Source: Terriglobus roseus (lineage in GTDB: Bacteria; Acidobacteriota; Terriglobia; Terriglobales; Acidobacteriaceae). Taken from it: 64,000 nt of DNA. Position 1 is the stretch's first letter. Each line of letters opens with the position of its first letter. This document shows positions 8,701 to 16,503 of this stretch, piece after piece. The translations under genes and the position numbers were made by a program. The stretch spans positions 310,001 to 374,000 of the forward strand of contig NZ_LT629690.1 in assembly GCF_900102185.1 (NCBI RefSeq). Direction: 5' to 3'. The notes under the pieces are model-generated. The model was not told the origin of the DNA. It was given only the letters and a program-made list of their open reading frames with translations, and made no database searches.

Positions 8701-9173
8701 TTGTGCGTCAGATTCGTCTGCGCGATCTGGGCGGCATCATTGTGATCGACTTCATCGACATGGATGACCGTAAAAATCGTGCGAAGGTGCTGCAGGCACT
8801 TGAGGACGAGATGAAGACGGATCGTGCTCCATCGAAGATTCTGCCGTTCAATGATTTCGGCCTTGTGATCATGACGCGTAAGCGTGTGAAGCAGAGCCTG
8901 GAGCGCACGCTGTGCATTCCTGATCCGATCACTGAAGGTACGGGCATGATCAAGTCGCCCATCACGGTTGCGAATGAAATCTATGTGGAGATGCGGAAGA
9001 TGCATCGTCACCTGGAGAAGCAGGATGTTCTGCTGCGTGTGCATCCGGAAGTGGTGAAGACTCTGAAGCTGAATAATGCGAAGCGACTTGTGGAACTGGA
9101 AGAGATGACTCGGAAGACGATTCTGTTGAAGAGCGATCCTTCCCTTAGCCCTGAGGCGTTTGATATCCACTAA
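5769..9173 (+). CDS. rne: Ribonuclease E/G with giant disordered insertion in the S1 domain
   Basis: A 1134-residue endoribonuclease for mRNA decay and rRNA processing. Residues 1-77 carry the first half of the S1 domain (GSIYNGKVTRVLPGMQSAFVDIGL). Homology resumes near residue 733 (LKPGQEILVQIAKEP) and continues through the RNase-H-like and DNase-I-like core. The catalytic Asp residues are in AIDINTG (D950) and IDFIDM (D994, D997). Between the S1 halves lie about 655 low-complexity residues: Arg/Gly patches at about 92-119, 158-173, 233-265 and 699-727 around a long Glu-rich acidic region. The CPxC zinc-link motif is missing: the equivalent positions (about 1052-1055) read DPIT. No C-terminal scaffold tail follows the core. 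It ends at a strong terminator. Confidence 0.95.
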   Translation: MSKEIYISTTPHETRLAIVEDEQLAEIYYERENEYTLAGSIYNGKVTRVLPGMQSAFVDIGLERDAFLYVTDFMEEQGDSADFDSSESNGGGGGGRRGGRERGGRERGGRDRERGGERRQASDASAETESTVSFDEPIAPSPTEGVGTIDAEGTGGSRRWRGRRGRRRGRGRGESPEVTATTADDTESVTIEGGYDEDEETTSLNAADETSAIEIDLSAEAEAPTQGYNPSQGRERGRKDDRRGGRGGRDRRGRNGGRDRDRGERNSRPAEAPLYDNSYAGYDAPEDLLPESTGEPIVLPGESIRKYRDPAEVAAEEEEARKNAPPKAEVVTVSTPSIEIVGWDGGSVLPGETLSRHKNRAPKVVAPAVAEAPEPALSPEVEEALSADAGAAFDDVPVAPVVEDAEPVAPEAEFEVAPVTEVVEVTEPVEYEPSEGESVSVKDETRRDLRRFEQEPDKPEISAEAEAIIEAETDAIGESTEEVEYVTAAEPAETVAAEEAIETGAETDPTTYDLHAEAETVAEPNFAAEPNFSTLQASGELLSVTAGVEEQGVSPIAQQDIYEPATPVAVEGAVQSVTLAEAETTPEPVESEEEFQPQIHAYGDGDFHEEEIDEEDEFEYEALTGHADDEEDEYEEETLEGSSDLGGVLHEMHLDREVQTEEFDEEEDASGGFTEADFAGGDEEEEEEPSESSTSEPKPERNERSRRGGRDRRGGRNSGGDRGRGRRQSVQTQDLPAINELLKPGQEILVQIAKEPIAKKGARITSHIALPGRFLVFMPTVNHTGVSRKISSDDERRRLKSILLSEKGDAQGGFIVRTAADGASEEELRTDLRFLIQIWTDIKQRSESSKSPALIYHDLNLVERILRDQVTDNFSAIWVDTEQEYERVLRFLQRFQPSLVRRVKLYTKETPVFEHFGITQEIDKALKSKVWLKSGGSIVINQTEALVAIDINTGKYVGKTARLEDTIVKTNLDAIPEIVRQIRLRDLGGIIVIDFIDMDDRKNRAKVLQALEDEMKTDRAPSKILPFNDFGLVIMTRKRVKQSLERTLCIPDPITEGTGMIKSPITVANEIYVEMRKMHRHLEKQDVLLRVHPEVVKTLKLNNAKRLVELEEMTRKTILLKSDPSLSPEAFDIH

Positions 9174-9195
9174 TCGTTTTGTGAGTAGGAATAAG

Positions 9196-9224
9196 AAAGG
9201 CGGATGCGATTGCATCCGCCTTTT
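9196..9224. terminator. Bidirectional intrinsic terminator between rne and GH92 gene
   Basis: A perfect 12-bp stem AAAGGCGGATGC/GCATCCGCCTTT with a GATT loop, A-rich on one side and T-rich on the other. It lies between the convergent rne and GH92 genes and can serve both. Confidence 0.92.
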
Positions 9225-9246
9225 CTTGTTTGTGAATTTTTGTGTG

Positions 9247-11562
9247 TTAGTTGCAGAGTTTGAAGCCGGGATCGGACATGGAGGGTGGTGGTGTTGCTTT
9301 GCCCCATGTTGCGCTTGGAGATGAGCCCATGGTGAGGATAAGTTCGCCTCCGTTCGCAATGTCGGCGTGACGGAACCATGTGTTGTTGAGTGGCTTGCCG
9401 TTGAGTGTGGCGGATTGGATGTAGCGGTTGAGGCCGTCTTCGCCTGCGTTTTTCGCTACGATATGCAGCGTCTTGCCGTTGCCGACTGCGATGGTGGATT
9501 CAGGGATGGCGGGTGTGCCGAGGATGTAGATGCCCTGGCCTGCGACGGGATAGAAGCCGAGTGTGTTGAAGATGAGCCAGCTCGACATGGCACCGGAGTC
9601 GTCGTTGCCGGGGATGCCGCTGCGTGTGTCGCTGAACCATTTTTCAAGCGTGAGGCGCAGAACGTCTGCAGTGTGATCCGGGTGGCTGGACCATGCGTAG
9701 AGCATGGGTAGAAGGAAGCCGGGTTCGTTGCTGACGTCGTAGTGGCCGTGGGTGAAGGTGTAGTCGAGGCGGCGTGCGAATTCTTCCGGGCCGCCTGAGA
9801 GTTCGACGATGCGACGCATGTCATGTGGTGCGTAGAGCGAGTAGGTCCACTCGTCGCCTTCGTAGAAGAAGCTCCACCATGAGCCGCGTACATCTTTGTT
9901 AGGTGCGGCCCATGTGCCGTCGGGATTTTTCGGACGGGTGAAGCCTTTGAAGCCGGGAACGCTGCGTTTGGCGCGTGGATTTACGTCAGCGCCCTCTTCC
10001 AGATTTTTATCCCAAAGGTTTTCAAAGTTGTGTGAGCGGGCGAGGTACTTCTTTGCGATGTCGTCTTTGCCGAGACCGCAGGCGACTTCCGCGATGGAGT
10101 AATCGTCGTTGCTGTACTCGACTGTGCGGGAGCCGGAACGCTCGTCTCTATTCGTTACGTAACCTAACTTGTTGTAATCGTCGATGCCGCCACGGCCTTC
10201 CTTTTGCAGGTCAGCGGGAGTGACTTCCGCGTTCTTGATCATTGCCTGCAGAGCGGTGTTCCAGTCGATGCCGGGAAGATGTTTCACGTAGGCGTCGGCA
10301 ACCATTACATCGGTATTGCTGCCGCCTTGCGTGCGGCCGGTGACGTTGCCGCTGCGTGCGTCGGGCATGTAGCCGTCGTGCTGATAGATGTTCAGCAATG
10401 AGCGTACGAGGTCACGTTCACGATCGGGTGCGACGAGTGTGAGGAAGGGCGCGGAGGAGCGGAAGGTGTCCCACACTGCGTAGTAATCGTCGTAGTAAGG
10501 TTCGGTGGATTGCCAGAGCGGATTCTCGCCGGTGCGGTCTACGGGCATCATCATGGTGTGGTAGATGGCCGTGTAGATCATGCGGCGTTGCTTCTCCGTT
10601 GCGCCGCTGAGGTGGATGGTGTCGAGCTGTTTCTGCCACTGCGCTACGACGTTGCGACGCGCTGCGTCGAGATCGTAAGTGGGCATCTCTTCGCGCAGGT
10701 TGTTGCGTGCCTGATCGATGGAGACGAAGGAGATGCCGACGCGCACGTGGACCTGTTGCTGCGCACTTGTTTTGAAGTCGAGGATGGCGCCGATGGGTGT
10801 TTCTGCGTTCACCGTTGCGTTGTGGTCATTGGTGATGCGGATGGTGGACGTGTCAGGGATGCTGTCTTTCCATGGGTTGCTGCCGTTGCCGGTCCATGTG
10901 CGTGCTGTGGTGACGGGCGCGTCGGTCTGGAGAACGAAGTAGACGCGGTATTCGCCGCCGCGATTCCATCCGCCACTGTAACGGCCGATGCCGGTGATCT
11001 CATGCAGGTTGGTAACGTGGACTTCACCGCCGACGAAGTGTTGGTCTTCCCATCCCTGCGAGTTGCCGCGCGAGAGGCAGTGTTCGAGATCGAGTGTGAG
11101 ATGTGCGTTCTGCGATGCGGGGAAGGTGTAGCGATGGATGCCGGTGCGGCGTGTGGATGAGAGTTCGGCGCGGATGTTGTAGCGCGTGAGTGTGGCGGCG
11201 TAATAGCCGGGTTGCGCGGTTTCTTTTTCGCGCGGCGATGCGATGGCGAGTGGTGTGACGTCGCCCGTTGTGGGCATGACGAGGATGTTGCCGTACTTGC
11301 CTTGCGCGCCACTGAGATGTGTGTGGCTGAAGCCGAGGATGCTGCCGGTTGACGAGTAGCCGAAGCCTGAGGGCCTGTGGTCAAACGTCTCCATGTCTGG
11401 GCCGAGCTTGACCATGCCGAAGGGAATGGCGGAGCCGATAAAGGTGTTGCCGCCCCAGTCGACGCCGATGTAGGGATCGATGTATGAGGTGAGCGGCTTC
11501 GGCTGCTGCGCGTGAAGCGTGGAGGCAAGGAGGAGCGCGAGGGCAAGAGTCTGCTTCGTCAT
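9247..11562 (-). CDS. Secreted GH92 family alpha-1,2-mannosidase-like glycosidase
   Basis: A 771-residue exported protein with a Sec signal peptide (ALALLLASTLHAQ). Family GH92 features are clear: an N-terminal YIDPYIGVDWGGNTFIG block, the FGMVKLGPDME segment, YAVWDTFRSSAPFLT in the (alpha/alpha)6 barrel, and the GIPGNDDSGAMSSW motif carrying the acidic catalytic base. GH92 enzymes are Ca2+-dependent exo-mannosidases acting on N-glycans and fungal mannans. The start at 11562 was chosen because it begins the signal peptide. A -10-like TACCCT at 11578-11583 would give a very short leader. It converges on rne and shares its terminator. Confidence 0.93.
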   Translation of the reverse strand: MTKQTLALALLLASTLHAQQPKPLTSYIDPYIGVDWGGNTFIGSAIPFGMVKLGPDMETFDHRPSGFGYSSTGSILGFSHTHLSGAQGKYGNILVMPTTGDVTPLAIASPREKETAQPGYYAATLTRYNIRAELSSTRRTGIHRYTFPASQNAHLTLDLEHCLSRGNSQGWEDQHFVGGEVHVTNLHEITGIGRYSGGWNRGGEYRVYFVLQTDAPVTTARTWTGNGSNPWKDSIPDTSTIRITNDHNATVNAETPIGAILDFKTSAQQQVHVRVGISFVSIDQARNNLREEMPTYDLDAARRNVVAQWQKQLDTIHLSGATEKQRRMIYTAIYHTMMMPVDRTGENPLWQSTEPYYDDYYAVWDTFRSSAPFLTLVAPDRERDLVRSLLNIYQHDGYMPDARSGNVTGRTQGGSNTDVMVADAYVKHLPGIDWNTALQAMIKNAEVTPADLQKEGRGGIDDYNKLGYVTNRDERSGSRTVEYSNDDYSIAEVACGLGKDDIAKKYLARSHNFENLWDKNLEEGADVNPRAKRSVPGFKGFTRPKNPDGTWAAPNKDVRGSWWSFFYEGDEWTYSLYAPHDMRRIVELSGGPEEFARRLDYTFTHGHYDVSNEPGFLLPMLYAWSSHPDHTADVLRLTLEKWFSDTRSGIPGNDDSGAMSSWLIFNTLGFYPVAGQGIYILGTPAIPESTIAVGNGKTLHIVAKNAGEDGLNRYIQSATLNGKPLNNTWFRHADIANGGELILTMGSSPSATWGKATPPPSMSDPGFKLCN

Positions 11563-11691
11563 GGCGGGTCTTGAGAAGGGTACAACTTTGCGATGACGAT
11601 TTGGTTGACGGAAAGTTTGGCTCGCAATGCGAAGTGCCCACATCTCTTGATCGAGATGTGGGCACTGTTGTTGGCTTTGGTTGTTGCTGGC

Positions 11692-12912
11692 TTACTTGGG
11701 GGTTACGCGGTAGACGCCGCCCTTGGCATCGTCTTCGAGGAACCAGAGTGCGCCGTCGGGAGCTTCTTCCACGTCGCGGATACGCTTACCCACGTCCCAG
11801 CGCTCTGCGGGCTTCGCCGTGGAGCCGGTGATGATGACGCGGTTGAGGGTGTGTGTGGCCATGCCGCCCATGAGCAGGTTGCCGTCCCACTGCGAGAACA
11901 TCTTGCCCTTGTAAAACATGATGTTGCCGGGGGCGATGATGGGCGTCCAGTAGATGACGGGCTTCTGCAGGTCAGGGCGCGTGTCCGGGCTGGGGATGGG
12001 CACGCCGTTGTAGTTCACAGCGTAGGAGACGAGGGGCCAGCCGTAGTTCTTGCCCTTCTCGATGAGGTTCAGCTCGTCACCGCCGCGGGGGCCGTGCTCC
12101 GCTTCCCACAGCTTGCCATCGGGAGCGAAGGCGAGGCCGTAAGGCGTGCGGTGGCCGCTGGTCCACGTTTCAGACGGGGTAAGGTTGGGGCCTGGGAAGG
12201 TGTAGTCGCGGACCTTGGGTGCGGTCTTGGCGGCTTCCGTGTCTGACGGCGGATCGATCACAGGAACAGTCGGCGCGCCGGTCTTGCCAGCCCAGGGGTT
12301 GCCGGGTGCGGGCTTGCCGTCGAGCGTGAGACGGAGGATTTTGCCGAGGGGCTGGTTGGGATCCTGTGCTGGTGTCATGCGCTGACGCTCGCCCACGGTG
12401 AGGTAGAGGAACTTCTTGTCAGGTGAGAAGGCGATCTGCGCGCCGAACTGGCCGCCGAGTCCGCGTTCGCCGTCGCGCCAGATGACCTTCAGGTCTTCCA
12501 GGCTTGCGGCGTTCGGCTTTAGATCAAGACGAGCTTTTGCCAATGCAAGGCTGGAACCGCCCGGTTCACCGGGTTCGGAGTAGGTGAGGTAAACGCTGTG
12601 ATCCTTTGCGTAAAACGGCGAAAGGAAGACGCCGAGCTGACCGCCCTGGCCCTTGTACAGCACGGGAGGAACGTTGGCGACGGGAATGCTTTCACCCTTC
12701 TGCGTCATGAGGACCATGCCGCCAACCTTTTCTGTGATGAGCATGCGGCCGTCTGGCAGGAAGGCAATGCGCCAGGGATAACGCAGCGTGGCCACCTGGG
12801 TCATGGTGAAGGGCAGGCTAGCTTCAGGCTTCTGTTCACCTGCGTTGATCTGTGCCAGGGCAGGCTGGAGAGCGGAGGCCAGCAGCAATCCTGTGAGTGC
12901 AAACCGTTTCAT
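11692..12912 (-). CDS. PQQ-dependent soluble aldose sugar dehydrogenase (YliI/Asd type)
   Basis: A 406-residue protein with a Sec signal peptide (RFALTGLLLASALQPALA). It is a beta-propeller quinoprotein of the glucose/sorbosone dehydrogenase family: YPWRIAFLPDGRMLITE opens blade one, and GPRGGDELNLIEKGKNYGWP is the family signature that helps hold the Ca2+/PQQ site. It would oxidise aldose sugars to lactones in the periplasm and pass electrons to a quinone or cytochrome acceptor. The start at 12912 is supported by a GGAAGG Shine-Dalgarno and by the signal peptide. It is divergent from the GH106-like gene. No PQQ synthesis genes are present in the window. Confidence 0.9.
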   Translation of the reverse strand: MKRFALTGLLLASALQPALAQINAGEQKPEASLPFTMTQVATLRYPWRIAFLPDGRMLITEKVGGMVLMTQKGESIPVANVPPVLYKGQGGQLGVFLSPFYAKDHSVYLTYSEPGEPGGSSLALAKARLDLKPNAASLEDLKVIWRDGERGLGGQFGAQIAFSPDKKFLYLTVGERQRMTPAQDPNQPLGKILRLTLDGKPAPGNPWAGKTGAPTVPVIDPPSDTEAAKTAPKVRDYTFPGPNLTPSETWTSGHRTPYGLAFAPDGKLWEAEHGPRGGDELNLIEKGKNYGWPLVSYAVNYNGVPIPSPDTRPDLQKPVIYWTPIIAPGNIMFYKGKMFSQWDGNLLMGGMATHTLNRVIITGSTAKPAERWDVGKRIRDVEEAPDGALWFLEDDAKGGVYRVTPK

Positions 12913-13087
12913 GGGTTTCCTTCCTTTTATGGGGACGTACACGATGAAAGATGACGAACTCAAGGATACGATGCGCGTTGTTTTCTGTGCATGAAAGATT
13001 GCGCCTGCGAGCGTCAGAAGAAAATTCGGTTCACGAAGATGTATGGGGTCACTTAGGATGAGGTGCCTTACAGGAGATCTTCTGGTG

Positions 13088-15985
13088 ATGGGTTCTGGCT
13101 ACATGGGGTTGAGATTTGCGTTGTTGGGATTGGGTGTTTGGGTTCCGGGTGTCGCGATGGCGCAGGCTGCAGGAACGAATCAGGGATGGACGCGATGGAA
13201 CCCGGTAACTCCGCTAACGGCCCAGAGCTTTGCGCACCCGTCCATGTCGGACAGGCCGTGGGTGCGGATGAATACGCCAGATGGGCTGACTTCCGATGAG
13301 TTGAAGGCGGAAGTGGATGCGATGGCCACTGCGGGTATTGGCGGCGTGGAGATTGGGCAGGGAACGTTTCCGGCGACGCCGCAGTTGATTGCGATTTTGC
13401 AGGAGGCGAATCGCAAGGGGCTGAAGGTGAGTTTGAGCCATGGGGCGACGACGGCTCCGAAGGGATACAGCCTGGACGAAGAGAACGTGCGTAAGACGTT
13501 GTTGTTTACCGCGTCGGATGTGAAGGGCGGGCTGACTGCGGATGTGACCTTTAAAGCTCCGTTGCCGCCGGTGAATCGTGGGTTTGGTGGAGGCGGTGGT
13601 GGGGGCAGGCCTGCACCTGCGCCGCAGCCTCGCCGCAGCACGCTGATTGCAGTGATGGCTTACAAGTGTGTGTCTTCCTGCGAGAGCGGCGTCGCTACGC
13701 TGGATTTTTCTTCGGCTGTGGATGTGACGTCTCAAATTACGGCCAAGGATGCGGCTGGAGTGGGTGGTGGTCCTACTACGGGCAAGCTTGCTTGGAAGGC
13801 TCCTGACGGTGGTGACTGGAAAGTTGTTGCGTTCTGGTCGCAGGGCGCTAATGCGCAGCCGGATCTGTTTAGCAAAGCAGGCACGGATGAACTGATTCGC
13901 GGCATGGAGGCTGATTGGACGCCGGACGTGAAGGCATTGCTGAAGGCGAATGGTGGGGATATTTTTTATGACTCGCATTCGGCGGATCGCGGCAGCCCGA
14001 CAGAGTTGTGGACGAACAACATGGAGGCAGAGTTCAAGGCGCGGCGTGGGTATTCGCTGTTGCAGAGTGCCGCTGCTTTGTTCCCGCAGAACTTCACGTT
14101 CAGCGATGGCAGTGCGGAGCGTGTGCGCAATGATCTGAATGCGGTGCGTACACAGCTTTGGATTGAGAACCATTTGAAGCCGATGCGTGCGTGGGTGCAT
14201 GGATACAATCTGCGTTTGCGTTTGCAGCCCTATGGTGAAGTGGTTGCCGCAACGCCGGATGAGATTGAAGCGGCGAGTGTGTTGGATAGGCCGGAGACGG
14301 AGTCATTGTTCTTTGGCGATGAGGTGGATAGTTTTCTACCGATTGCTGCGGCGAATCATATGACGGGCAACACCTGGTACTCGACGGAGTGTTGCGCCGC
14401 TGTGTCGAAGGCGTATGCGCAGACATTTCAGGATGCTGTGATTCGTATGCATCGTGAGTATGTGGCGGGTGTGACGAAGCTGGTGTATCACGTGTATCCG
14501 TATCGTGATGCAAAGGATTCGAAGTGGCCCGGATATCACTCGTTTGGTTCTGCAGGATTTTCGAATGCGTGGGGGCCGCGTAATCCGAATTGGATTGATG
14601 CGACTACGTACAACGATTACTTCGCTCGCACGCAGCAGGTGCTGACGCAGGGTACGGCGAAGGTGGACGTTGCGGTGTACATGTTGAGCTATACGTTTCC
14701 GCAGCCGATGCAGGTGAAGGGTGGTTTTCACATCTGGCCGGATACAAAGCTGCAGGAGGCTGGATTTACGCGGGATTATCTTGATCCTGCGTTGCTGGCG
14801 ATGCCGAGTGCGACGGTGACGAATCATGTGCTTGCAGCGAATAAGCCTGCGTATAAGGTGCTGATCCTGGATGGAGAGCAGCAGCCTAATGCTAATCCGG
14901 AACGCGATGCGATGCCGCTGGCTGCGGCACAGAGAATCCTCGCTCTGGCGAAGGCGGGATTGCCTGTGGTGGTTGTGGGTAAGGCGCCGGATCATGTGCC
15001 GGGACGCGATACGAAAGATGATGCTGCTGTGAAGTCGACCATGGACGCGTTGATGCAGTTGAAGAATGTGCATCGTGTATCGCATGAAGGGGATGTGCCT
15101 GCGTTGTTGTTGTCGTTGGGCATTCATCCATCGGCAGAGCCAGAAGCTCCTTCGCAGGTGTTAAGTCTACGGCGCGAGGATGCGGCTCGCGGCGTGCAGT
15201 ATTACTTCTTCTACAACCAGCAGGAAGTTACGCCAGCGGGTGAGCCTGCGAATTTGTTTGAGCCCGCGGGGACGAAGGTGTTTGACGGCAAGGTGACGCT
15301 GCATGGGCAGGGTAAGCCGTACGCGCTGGATGCGTGGAGTGGCGCGATTGTGCCGTTGAAGGGATTCGAAACAGTTGAGGGTGGTGTGCGTGTGCCACTG
15401 CATATCGCGGCTGATGACGCAGTGGTCATCGCGTTGAGTAAGACGCCTCTCACTTCGGCTGTTGTCGGCGCTGTGGTGACTGCTGCTGGTAGCGGAAAGA
15501 CGATGGACCTTACGGGAGCGCGATGGCATCTTGCGGTGGAAGATTGGAAGCCCGCTGTGAAGTATGGCGCAACGGGTGCGGAAGCAACGCAGACTTCGAA
15601 GGATGCGATTCCTGTGGAGTTGGAAGGACTGAAGTCGTGGAAGCAGATTCCGGGGTTGGCGGATGTGAGTGGTGTTGGCACTTACACGACAACGCTTAAC
15701 TTGCCTAACGATTGGAAGTCCGGATCTTCCGTGTTGCGGCTGGGCGAGGTAATGGATTCGTTCCAGTTGAAGGTGAATGGGAAGCTGGTGCCTGTGAATC
15801 AGATCAGTGCTTCCGCGGACGTGGGTAAGTATCTTCATGCCGGTGCGAACACCATTGAAGTGCGCGTGGCGACGACGCTGAACAATCGGCTTTCGCAACT
15901 GGACGCAGATGTGCGCAAGCGAAAGATTGTGCAGGAGTATGGATTGATTGGGCCCGTGGTGCTGCAGACTTCAGCGCAGCAGTAA
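13088..15985 (+). CDS. Secreted GH106-like glycosidase (alpha-L-rhamnosidase family)
   Basis: A 965-residue exported protein (signal peptide MGLRFALLGLGVWVPGVAMA). Near residues 50-100 it has the typical entry of GH106-type enzymes: RPWVRMNTPDGLTSDELKAEV followed by AGIGGVEIGQGTF. The central (beta/alpha) region includes FYDSHSADRGSPTELWTNN and LFFGDEVDSFLPIAAANHM, and the C-terminus is a galactose-binding-like beta-sandwich (TYTTTLNLPNDWKSG). A Gly/Pro-rich linker interrupts the N-terminal part. Bacterial relatives remove rhamnose from plant pectic glycans; the exact substrate is not readable here. ATG 13088 is preceded by AGGAGA ten bases upstream, and 13043 is an alternative start. Confidence 0.8.
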   Translation: MGSGYMGLRFALLGLGVWVPGVAMAQAAGTNQGWTRWNPVTPLTAQSFAHPSMSDRPWVRMNTPDGLTSDELKAEVDAMATAGIGGVEIGQGTFPATPQLIAILQEANRKGLKVSLSHGATTAPKGYSLDEENVRKTLLFTASDVKGGLTADVTFKAPLPPVNRGFGGGGGGGRPAPAPQPRRSTLIAVMAYKCVSSCESGVATLDFSSAVDVTSQITAKDAAGVGGGPTTGKLAWKAPDGGDWKVVAFWSQGANAQPDLFSKAGTDELIRGMEADWTPDVKALLKANGGDIFYDSHSADRGSPTELWTNNMEAEFKARRGYSLLQSAAALFPQNFTFSDGSAERVRNDLNAVRTQLWIENHLKPMRAWVHGYNLRLRLQPYGEVVAATPDEIEAASVLDRPETESLFFGDEVDSFLPIAAANHMTGNTWYSTECCAAVSKAYAQTFQDAVIRMHREYVAGVTKLVYHVYPYRDAKDSKWPGYHSFGSAGFSNAWGPRNPNWIDATTYNDYFARTQQVLTQGTAKVDVAVYMLSYTFPQPMQVKGGFHIWPDTKLQEAGFTRDYLDPALLAMPSATVTNHVLAANKPAYKVLILDGEQQPNANPERDAMPLAAAQRILALAKAGLPVVVVGKAPDHVPGRDTKDDAAVKSTMDALMQLKNVHRVSHEGDVPALLLSLGIHPSAEPEAPSQVLSLRREDAARGVQYYFFYNQQEVTPAGEPANLFEPAGTKVFDGKVTLHGQGKPYALDAWSGAIVPLKGFETVEGGVRVPLHIAADDAVVIALSKTPLTSAVVGAVVTAAGSGKTMDLTGARWHLAVEDWKPAVKYGATGAEATQTSKDAIPVELEGLKSWKQIPGLADVSGVGTYTTTLNLPNDWKSGSSVLRLGEVMDSFQLKVNGKLVPVNQISASADVGKYLHAGANTIEVRVATTLNNRLSQLDADVRKRKIVQEYGLIGPVVLQTSAQQ

Positions 15986-15999
15986 TGGCCCCATCTATC

Positions 16000-16233
16000 T
16001 TAGGGATGGCATTGAACCGTAATGGTGTCCATGCCGCTGAGCCTGTGAAGCAATGCTTCAATGCGATAGGCATGTTGCACTTCGCAGTCGAAACGCACCG
16101 TGATGGTGATGGTGTTCTGACTGCTTTCACCGGTAAAGGAGCGGATGTTGACTCTCTGCGTTTCAAAGACCTGAAGCACTCTTTGGAAGAAGAGATGTGT
16201 CTGCGTTGCGCTTAATTCGAATGTCCATGTCAT
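16000..16233 (-). CDS. Small ACT-domain protein, IlvM-like acetolactate synthase regulatory subunit
   Basis: A 77-residue single ACT domain closely resembling E. coli IlvM in length and pattern: an N-terminal strand (MTWTFELSAT), a helix (LFFQRVLQVFETQRVNI), a central strand (NTITITVRFDCE) and a final helix-strand (RIEALLHRLSGMDTITV). IlvM-type subunits bind the acetolactate synthase catalytic subunit, but no ilv catalytic gene lies next to it; downstream is the converging GH106 gene, 14 bases away. AGCAGGAA upstream is a plausible Shine-Dalgarno. The opposite-strand open frame over the same bases is a shadow. The 5' region carries a candidate attenuator, consistent with amino-acid control. 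Confidence 0.75.
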   Translation of the reverse strand: MTWTFELSATQTHLFFQRVLQVFETQRVNIRSFTGESSQNTITITVRFDCEVQHAYRIEALLHRLSGMDTITVQCHP

Positions 16234-16249
16234 AAGTTGTTTCCTGCTG

Positions 16250-16285
16250 AAAATGAAAATGCCACCTACCCGCTTGGGTGGTGGC
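16250..16285 (-). terminator. Candidate attenuator terminator upstream of the ACT gene
   Basis: Read on the minus strand, GCCACCACCC (16285-16276) pairs with GGGTAGGTGGC (16271-16261) around AAGC with one bulged A. It is followed by the U-rich run ATTTTCATTTT (16260-16250). The 5' arm can instead pair with an upstream GGTGGCC at 16332-16326 inside the leader peptide, giving an antiterminator. This is the classical layout of amino-acid attenuation. Not tested. Confidence 0.6.
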
Positions 16286-16311
16286 CATGAGCTGTCGGAA
16301 TGTAAAAGCGT

Positions 16312-16425
16312 CTAAGTCGCTATCCGGCCACCCATGGCAGAAGTAATGCAAATCGGAAGAATCGCGCACACGGTGCATACCTGCGAGCGAAGCGAAAGTC
16401 CGAGATGGAGGTTGGTCGGGTACAT
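16312..16425 (-). CDS. Candidate leader peptide of the ACT-gene attenuator (37 codons)
   Basis: A short frame beginning MYPTNLHLGL and ending with a TAG before the terminator hairpin. It contains five Leu, four Ile, two Val and four Thr codons, with the cluster AILPICITS lying immediately before the GGTGGCC segment that could form the antiterminator. Ribosome stalling at these codons when branched-chain amino acids are scarce would leave the antiterminator free. The predicted transcription start lies only about ten bases before the ATG, so no proper Shine-Dalgarno would be transcribed. A different frame starting MHRVRDSS is an alternative. The peptide is inferred from arrangement only. Confidence 0.4.
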   Translation of the reverse strand: MYPTNLHLGLSLRSQVCTVCAILPICITSAMGGRIAT

Positions 16426-16441
16426 ACGTTTGTTGTCCTGA

Positions 16442-16471
16442 GTTATACCAAATTGCTCTTTCCGCTCGCAA
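16442..16471 (-). promoter_or_regulatory. Putative promoter of the ACT-gene leader
   Basis: On the minus strand TTGCGA (16471-16466) and TATAAC (16447-16442) are separated by 18 bases, a good sigma70-type match. It drives toward the leader peptide and ACT gene. It lies just before the divergent TIGR03435 gene. Confidence 0.6.
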
Positions 16472-16503
16472 TTCTGTGCTACGAATTTACCGATAGGTGC
16501 TGG

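Noticed and set aside
13214-14200. Minus-strand frames opposite the GH106-like gene
   Set aside because: No conserved motif, very Arg/His-rich; explained by the third-position bias of the real gene.
15985-16215. 76-codon plus-strand frame over the ACT gene
   Set aside because: The opposite strand encodes a coherent ACT domain with a promoter, leader and ribosome binding site; this frame has none.
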